The notes below the pieces were generated by a model that worked only from the letters and a program-made list of their open reading frames with translations, was not told the origin of the DNA and searched no databases. A stretch of DNA of 9,570 nt, taken from assembly GCA_013298335.1 (NCBI GenBank), contig JAAFHI010000068.1:1-9570 (forward strand), given 5' to 3'. Position 1 is the first letter of the stretch. Every line of letters starts with the position of its first letter. Below, piece by piece: positions 6,084-9,570 of the stretch. The stretch is from Actinomycetota bacterium (GTDB lineage: Bacteria; Acidobacteriota; Blastocatellia; Chloracidobacteriales; Chloracidobacteriaceae). Both the position numbers and the translations under genes were made by a program.

Positions 6084-7046
6084 GTCCGAGAATTGAAAGG
6101 CTTCAGCCAGAACCGGGAAATCGACATTCCCACCGGAAAGGACCACGCCGATGCGTTGGCCCCGGGCGGGAACTTTTCCGGCCAGCAACGCCGCCACGCC
6201 AACCGCTCCGGTCGGCTCGACCAGCAGTTTCATCCGCGTCAACAAAAACCGCATCGCCGCGCGAATGTCGTCATCGGAAACAAGCAGGATGTCCGAAACG
6301 GTCCGTTTGACGACCTCGAAGGTCAATTCGCCGGGGGTCAGATTGCGCATTCCGTCGGCAATCGTCGCCGGAGGGGTGATGGCGACCCGTTCGCCCGACC
6401 GAAAAGACCGAAACGTATCATCCGCCAGTTCGGCTTCCACGCCGTAAACCGTCACCTTCGACTCGCGCGCCTGCGCAACCGTCGCGCATCCGCTCAGGAG
6501 GCCGCCGCCGCCCACAGGGACGAGGACCGCATCGAGGTCGCCGACCTCTTCAAACAGTTCGAGCGCCGTCGTTCCCTGCCCGGCCATGATTCGAAAATCA
6601 TCGTAGGGCGGAACCAGCACCGCGCCGCTTTCCTCGGAAATGCGCCGGGCTATGGCTTCGCGATCCTCGGTCTGGCGGTCGTAACTGACGATTTCGGCAC
6701 CGTACCCGCGAGTCGCTTCAACTTTTGAATGCGGGGCATCGGTCGGCATCACGATCGTGGCCCGAATGCCGAGATCCCGTGCCGCCAGCGCCACGCCCTG
6801 CGCATGGTTGCCCGATGAAAACGCAACAACGCCGCGCGCGCGCTCTTCCGGCGTCAGCAGGGTCAACCGACTCGAAGCCCCGCGCAGTTTGAACGAGCCG
6901 CCGCGCTGTAAATTTTCACATTTGAGGAAAACCGTGTTCCCGGTCAGCGTGTCGAGGGTCCGCGAAGTCGCAACCGGTGTCCGATGCACCAGTCGGGCGA
7001 TCCGCTCGCGCGCCGCGAGCACGTGCGAGACTGAAAATTCACTCAT
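6069..7046 (-). CDS. PLP-dependent fold-type II ammonia-lyase/racemase (threonine dehydratase / serine racemase family)
   Basis: A 325-residue cytoplasmic enzyme acting on a hydroxy-amino acid. Family reactions are deamination of L-threonine or L-serine, threo-3-hydroxyaspartate deamination, or serine racemisation. Seen: GGSFKLRGA with the PLP-binding Lys53; SSGNHAQG (77-84) cradling the cofactor; QGTTALEL (157-164); the phosphate-binding loop PVGGGGLLSG (177-186); VEPTGA (276-281); and LSGGNVD (303-309), whose Ser contacts the pyridine nitrogen. Two details point to the serine racemase / hydroxyaspartate branch rather than IlvA/TdcB: Ser78 in SSGNH, where IlvA/TdcB have Ala (SAGNH), and E204-A208-D210 in GVEAELADD, which matches the divalent-metal site of serine racemase. 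There is no C-terminal ACT domain, so no isoleucine feedback of the IlvA kind. The start ATG (7046-7044) has only a weak binding site. It is the first gene of the leftward block and diverges from hemD. Confidence 0.88.
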   Translation of the reverse strand: MSEFSVSHVLAARERIARLVHRTPVATSRTLDTLTGNTVFLKCENLQRGGSFKLRGASSRLTLLTPEERARGVVAFSSGNHAQGVALAARDLGIRATIVMPTDAPHSKVEATRGYGAEIVSYDRQTEDREAIARRISEESGAVLVPPYDDFRIMAGQGTTALELFEEVGDLDAVLVPVGGGGLLSGCATVAQARESKVTVYGVEAELADDTFRSFRSGERVAITPPATIADGMRNLTPGELTFEVVKRTVSDILLVSDDDIRAAMRFLLTRMKLLVEPTGAVGVAALLAGKVPARGQRIGVVLSGGNVDFPVLAEAFQFSDETRS

Positions 7047-7123
7047 GCGCCCACTATGTCACATTCAATCCGACTTTCGCTATTTTCTCGTGCGGATTCG
7101 GAAGTATGTTGGAGAAAGGTGTC

Positions 7124-7144
7124 GGGTTTCGGGTTTCGGGTTTC
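7124..7144. repeat. GGGTTTC heptamer, three tandem copies
   Basis: GGGTTTC is repeated perfectly at 7124-7130, 7131-7137 and 7138-7144, then runs into the 42-base repeat through CAGG. The G-runs have the spacing of a telomere-like, weak G-quadruplex-prone sequence. It lies in the divergent region between the PLP-enzyme gene and hemD. Bases 7047-7123 hold no repeat and no promoter I can recognise. Confidence 0.85.
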
Positions 7145-7274
7145 AGGTTCAGACCCAAAAGAAAAAGGGATCGGGGGTCGGGGATCAGGTTCAAGCCCAA
7201 AAGAAAAAGGGATCAGGGGTCGGGGATCAGGTTCAAGCCCAAAAGAAAAAGGGATCGGGGGTCGGGGATCAGGT
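7144..7274. repeat. 42-base minisatellite, three copies plus a 5-base stub
   Basis: The unit begins CAGGTTCAAGCCCAAAAG, continues with a purine-rich AAAAAGGG and ends GGGGGTCGGGGAT. Copies are 7144-7185, 7186-7227 and 7228-7269, followed by CAGGT (7270-7274). Copies 2 and 3 differ at one base, and copy 1 differs from copy 3 at two adjacent bases, so duplication was recent. The length is a multiple of three and all three plus frames stay open, producing false repetitive peptides such as QVQAQKKKGSGVGD. It lies between divergent genes, so copy number could alter promoter spacing. Confidence 0.92.
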
Positions 7275-7291
7275 CATCCAGTCTGATTTCA

Positions 7292-7424
7292 TACCAACTC
7301 CCGAGACATTTCCTACCGACTCCCGAGACGCTCAAGACTCCCCAGACTCCCAAGACCCTCAAGACTCCCCAGACTTCAGACGCCAAGACTCCAAGACTCC
7401 AAGACACTTAGACTCCCAGACTCG
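7292..7424. repeat. Degenerate AGACTCC array running up to the hemD start codon
   Basis: AGACTCC occurs exactly at 7335, 7344, 7362, 7386, 7394 and 7410, with near copies between them (AGACTTC, and AGACTCG at 7418). Larger units are visible: a 16-base phrase at 7292-7307 and 7314-7329 with one mismatch, and an 18-base phrase at 7331-7348 repeated exactly at 7358-7375. The array stops two bases before the hemD ATG, so it forms the whole hemD leader and leaves no Shine-Dalgarno motif. Confidence 0.85.
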
Positions 7425-7426
7425 CC

Positions 7427-8266
7427 ATGTCGCTTGCCGGAAAACGCATCCTGACCACCCGCGCCGCCCACCAGGCGGGTGAATTCCTCGATCTGCTGAC
7501 CGAATTCGGCGCGGAGGCCGAATCCCTGCCGACCATCGCGGTCGTTGACCCGATCTCATGGGACGACCTCGATACCGGTCTGCGGCGTCTCCATGAACAA
7601 TCCACCGGACGCTTTCAGACGTCCTTTTACGACTGGGTGTTCTTTACGAGCGGCAACGGCGTCGAATGGTTTCGCAAACGCCTCGACGCGCTCGGATTCG
7701 ACCTGCGGATTCTCGGCGGCACGCAGGTCTGCGCCGTCGGGACCGCCACGGCGGAGGCCCTGCTCGAACAGGGCATCGTCGTTGACCTGATTCCAGAGGA
7801 GTTCAAGGCCGAAGGCGTGATCGAAAGCTTCACCGCCCGCCACGGCGGACCGGAACGGGTTGCGGGCGTCCGCGTGCTGTTCCCGCGCGCGCGCGTCGCC
7901 CGTGAAGTCCTGCCGGACAAACTTCGCCAACTCGGCGTCCAGATCGACATCGTCGAAACCTACCGGACGATCAAACCCGAAATCGACGTCGCGCGGTGGC
8001 AATCCCGTCTGCGGGCGGGCGAATTCGACGCCGTCACCTTCACCAGTTCCTCGACGGTCACCCAGTTCGCCGAACTTTTCCCCGGCCAGCCCGTTACGGA
8101 ACTCCTCGCCAACACTCAGGTCGCCTGTATCGGCCCCGTCACCAGCGACACGGCCCGAAAACTCGGCCTCCGGGTCGCCATTCAACCGGTGGAATACACG
8201 ATTCCCGCCCTGACCCTCGCCATGTCCGACTTTTTTACCGCCAATCCCGGAGGACTCATCCGATGA
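7427..8266 (+). CDS. hemD: Uroporphyrinogen-III synthase
   Basis: A 279-residue cytoplasmic enzyme that closes linear hydroxymethylbilane, inverting ring D, to give uroporphyrinogen III, the last common precursor of haem, sirohaem, cobalamin and chlorophylls. HemD proteins diverge strongly, and the call rests on the pattern of the two alternating alpha/beta domains. The N-terminus is LAGKRILTTRAAHQAGEF; DWVFFTSGNGVEWF (69-82) matches the usual F-TS-NGV segment. VCAVGTATAEAL (101-112), VLFPRARVAREVLPDKL (150-166) and ETYRT (177-181) follow. FDAVTFTSSSTVTQF (200-214) and VACIGPVTSDTARKLGL (232-248) are the paired active-site segments of the second domain. Length is normal for the family. No other haem gene is in the window. 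The start ATG has no Shine-Dalgarno motif because a repeat array reaches it. The stop overlaps the next gene by four bases (ATGA), indicating co-translation. Confidence 0.9.
   Translation: MSLAGKRILTTRAAHQAGEFLDLLTEFGAEAESLPTIAVVDPISWDDLDTGLRRLHEQSTGRFQTSFYDWVFFTSGNGVEWFRKRLDALGFDLRILGGTQVCAVGTATAEALLEQGIVVDLIPEEFKAEGVIESFTARHGGPERVAGVRVLFPRARVAREVLPDKLRQLGVQIDIVETYRTIKPEIDVARWQSRLRAGEFDAVTFTSSSTVTQFAELFPGQPVTELLANTQVACIGPVTSDTARKLGLRVAIQPVEYTIPALTLAMSDFFTANPGGLIR
8249..8253 (+). promoter_or_regulatory. Ribosome binding site GGAGG for the FxLYD-like gene, inside the end of hemD
   Basis: GGAGG lies nine bases before ATG 8263, within the last codons of hemD. It shows that the ATGA overlap is a genuine coupled start. 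Confidence 0.75.
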
Positions 8267-8583
8267 GTGAGAACCAACGTCAGCTCCAGCTCGATATCCA
8301 GAACGTCCCGAACTACCCCGTCCGCGTCGAAACCTGCGAAGCCGTCCTGCTTCCATCCGGCGACGTCAAAATCACCGGCACGGTGATCAACACCAGCCTG
8401 ACCCGCGTTCAGGCCCCTTACCTTTATTTCACGGTCCACGACCGGTTCGGCATGATATTGCGCGAAGAAAACGTGGCCGCCGGAGTCAAGGCGCTTCAGG
8501 GCGGTGAGGAAACCACCATCGAAGTCCATATTCCCGACTGCGCCGGCAGTTCCAACTTCGTGCGGGTGTTTGCCTCGACCTGA
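8263..8583 (+). CDS. Small beta-rich protein resembling the FxLYD domain
   Basis: A 106-residue protein starting at ATG 8263 (ATGA overlap with the hemD stop; GGAGG nine bases upstream). Seen: a core VKITGTVINTSLTRVQAPYL, then YFTVHDRFGMIL, then a KALQGGEETTIEVHIPD segment. This is the order of FxLYD-type domains: a G-x-V-x-N-x-S strand, an aromatic-x-hydrophobic-x-D strand with a DxxG turn, and a terminal G-E strand, an immunoglobulin-like sandwich. Unlike many FxLYD proteins it has no signal peptide or lipobox, so it is probably cytoplasmic. Its role is unknown; translational coupling suggests it is made with HemD but does not prove a shared function. The stop codon (8581-8583) is the first base triplet of the inverted repeat that follows. 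Confidence 0.7.
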   Translation: MSENQRQLQLDIQNVPNYPVRVETCEAVLLPSGDVKITGTVINTSLTRVQAPYLYFTVHDRFGMILREENVAAGVKALQGGEETTIEVHIPDCAGSSNFVRVFAST

Positions 8584-8718
8584 AGGATGAGGGATGAAAA
8601 AAAGCAGGAAATGAAGGAACAGGTTTCAGGTTTTTCCGAATTGTTTTAAAACCCGCCCGGCGCTTCACGTCGGTTTCGGCTCCGCGTCTCTCTGCCTTTT
8701 TTCATCCCTCATCCTTCA
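8581..8718. repeat. Inverted repeat with 27-base arms and an 84-base loop, starting on a stop codon
   Basis: The left arm 8581-8607 (beginning TGAAGGATGAGGGATG) and right arm 8692-8718 (ending CATCCCTCATCCTTCA) are reverse complements at 26 of 27 positions. The left arm starts exactly with the TGA stop of the FxLYD-like gene. The intervening 84 bases hold no frame or motif that I recognise. It fills most of the gap to holB. It could act as a transcription-ending or RNA-protecting hairpin, or be a repeated element of the genome; the long loop makes a simple terminator less likely. Confidence 0.85.
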
Positions 8719-8730
8719 TCCCTCATCCTT
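8703..8730. repeat. 14-base direct repeat CATCCCTCATCCTT, two perfect copies in the holB leader
   Basis: Copies are 8703-8716 and 8717-8730, overlapping the right arm of the inverted repeat. Each is made of two related heptamers of the GGATGAR family seen inside the glycosyltransferase gene. Eight pyrimidine-rich bases separate it from the holB ATG, so the leader has no Shine-Dalgarno motif. Confidence 0.85.
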
Positions 8731-8738
8731 TTTCTTCT

Positions 8739-9570
8739 ATGTCTTTCTCCCAACTTGCCGGTAACGCCCGCGCCGCCGAACTCCTCGCGCGCGGGCTGCG
8801 TACCGACCGCCTTCCCCACTCGCTCCTGTTCGCCGGTCCCGAAGGCGTCGGCAAGCGCCAGTTCGCCATCGCCGTCGCGCAGGCCCACAACTGCCCGGTC
8901 AGACCACGCGAAGGCTGCGGCGACTGCCCGACCTGCCACCGCATCGTGGCCGGAGAGCATCCCGACGTGCAGGTCGTTGCCCCCGACGGCGCGTTCATCA
9001 AGGTCGGGCAGGTCCGCGATGTCCTGCGGACGCTTTCCTACCAGCCCTTCGAGGGCCGGCGGCGGCTGGTGATTTTCGACGGGGCCGACACCATGAACAT
9101 TTCGGCGGCCAATGCCCTGCTGAAAGTTCTGGAAGAACCCCCGCCGCACGCCGGGATGATCCTCATCACGTCGAGCCCCGGCGGTCTGCTCGAAACCATC
9201 CGTTCGCGCTGCCAGCTCATCCGGTTCGCCCCGCTCGGCATCGAGGAGATGGAAGCCTTCCTCGCGGCCAACTACAAACGCCCGATCGAAGACAACCGCC
9301 TGCTCGCCCGCCTTTCGCAGGGCTGCCCCGGACGGGTGCATGGCATCGATCTGGGAGAATTCCGGACTCGGCGCAAGGAAGTGCTCGAATTCGTCGAACT
9401 CCTCGGGCGCGGCAAACCGGTCACCCGGCTCTTGAAGGCCGCCGGACATTTCGGAAAAAAGGAACGCGTCGAATTCGAGGCCATGCTCGATCTGGCGGCT
9501 TCCATTCTCCATGACGCAGCCTGCCTGCTGGCGGGCACCGACGAACCGCTGCTCACCCACGCCGACGTCC
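8739..9570 (+). CDS. holB: DNA polymerase III delta-prime subunit, clamp loader (3' partial)
   Basis: The first 277 residues of the delta-prime subunit, the AAA+ family member that with delta and gamma/tau (DnaX) opens the beta clamp and loads it on primed DNA. Seen: LPHSLLFAGPEGVGKR with the Walker A Lys39; a four-Cys zinc module (C52, C60, C63, C66 in C-x7-C-x2-C-x2-C); a Walker-B-like VIFDGAD (111-117); the NALLKVLEEPP segment (125-135); sensor-1-like ILITSS (141-146); and the SRC motif (156-158), whose Arg reaches the neighbouring subunit's ATP site. The first residues, FSQLAGNARAAELL, and the length before Walker A are delta-prime-like rather than DnaX-like. The frame is open to the window edge; the usual 330 or so residues imply about 50 more. 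The ATG has no Shine-Dalgarno motif, only a pyrimidine-rich leader. It is separated from the FxLYD-like gene by 155 bases, mostly inverted repeat. Confidence 0.92.
   Translation, partial: MSFSQLAGNARAAELLARGLRTDRLPHSLLFAGPEGVGKRQFAIAVAQAHNCPVRPREGCGDCPTCHRIVAGEHPDVQVVAPDGAFIKVGQVRDVLRTLSYQPFEGRRRLVIFDGADTMNISAANALLKVLEEPPPHAGMILITSSPGGLLETIRSRCQLIRFAPLGIEEMEAFLAANYKRPIEDNRLLARLSQGCPGRVHGIDLGEFRTRRKEVLEFVELLGRGKPVTRLLKAAGHFGKKERVEFEAMLDLAASILHDAACLLAGTDEPLLTHADV

Noticed and set aside
7144..7274. Repeats considered as a CRISPR array
   Set aside because: The 42-base units are directly adjacent with no unique spacers, and no cas gene is near.
6757..7482. Plus-strand frames running through the 42-base repeats, giving peptides like QVQAQKKKGSGVGD
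   Set aside because: They begin opposite the PLP-enzyme gene, stay open only because the repeat has no plus-strand stops in any frame, and overlap the hemD start.
7556..8356. A 266-residue open frame on the - strand
   Set aside because: Shadow of hemD and the FxLYD-like gene. The plus-strand frames have family motifs and a coupled ATGA start.
8709..9560. A 283-residue open frame on the - strand at the right edge
   Set aside because: It lies opposite holB, whose Walker A, zinc-binding Cys and SRC motifs are unmistakable on the + strand. The minus frame has no family features.
1..9570. A hidden defence, biosynthetic or mobile system linking the leftward genes
   Set aside because: No nuclease, helicase, transposase, toxin or carrier-protein motifs were found. 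The gene mix looks like ordinary chromosome, and the notable content is the repeats.

Overview
The window looks like a piece of a GC-rich, diderm (Gram-negative-type) bacterial chromosome. The diderm call rests on the LolC/LolE-type permease end at the left edge and on a secreted penicillin-acylase-family enzyme with a signal peptide. Housekeeping genes (hemD, holB) and the absence of transposase, integrase, phage or plasmid genes argue for an ordinary chromosomal region. Several intergenic repeats have wording that I recall from intergenic DNA of Acidobacteriota and other environmental phyla. That is memory, not a search, so the phylum stays open.

Layout. On the + strand, 1-300 is the end of a lipoprotein-release ABC permease. 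It converges on a leftward block (383-7046, minus strand). In transcription order the block is: a fold-type II PLP lyase or racemase (6069-7046); an unrecognised coiled-coil protein (4937-6004); a signal-peptide-bearing penicillin acylase (2398-4872); a possible very small frame (2255-2401); a 74-residue small protein with a strong ribosome binding site (1983-2207); and a GT-C type membrane glycosyltransferase (383-1963). The 380-base divergent region 7047-7426 is almost entirely tandem repeats. To its right, on the + strand, come hemD (uroporphyrinogen-III synthase), a small FxLYD-like protein translationally coupled to it, and holB (DNA polymerase III delta-prime subunit), which runs off the right edge.

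The genes do not form one obvious pathway. hemD serves tetrapyrrole synthesis, holB serves the clamp loader, and the leftward block mixes amino-acid metabolism, an envelope or periplasmic acylase and a membrane glycosyltransferase.

The unusual content is the repeat DNA. There is a long inverted repeat sharing its end with a stop codon (304-385). A second inverted repeat also begins exactly at a stop codon (8581-8718). A GAAGGAT heptamer array lies inside the glycosyltransferase gene and is related to the second inverted repeat. There are also a 42-base unit in three near-identical copies, a GGGTTTC heptamer run, an AGACTCC array ending at the hemD start, and a 14-base repeat before the acylase. 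I see no defence system, CRISPR array, RNA gene or mobile element with a recognisable enzyme.
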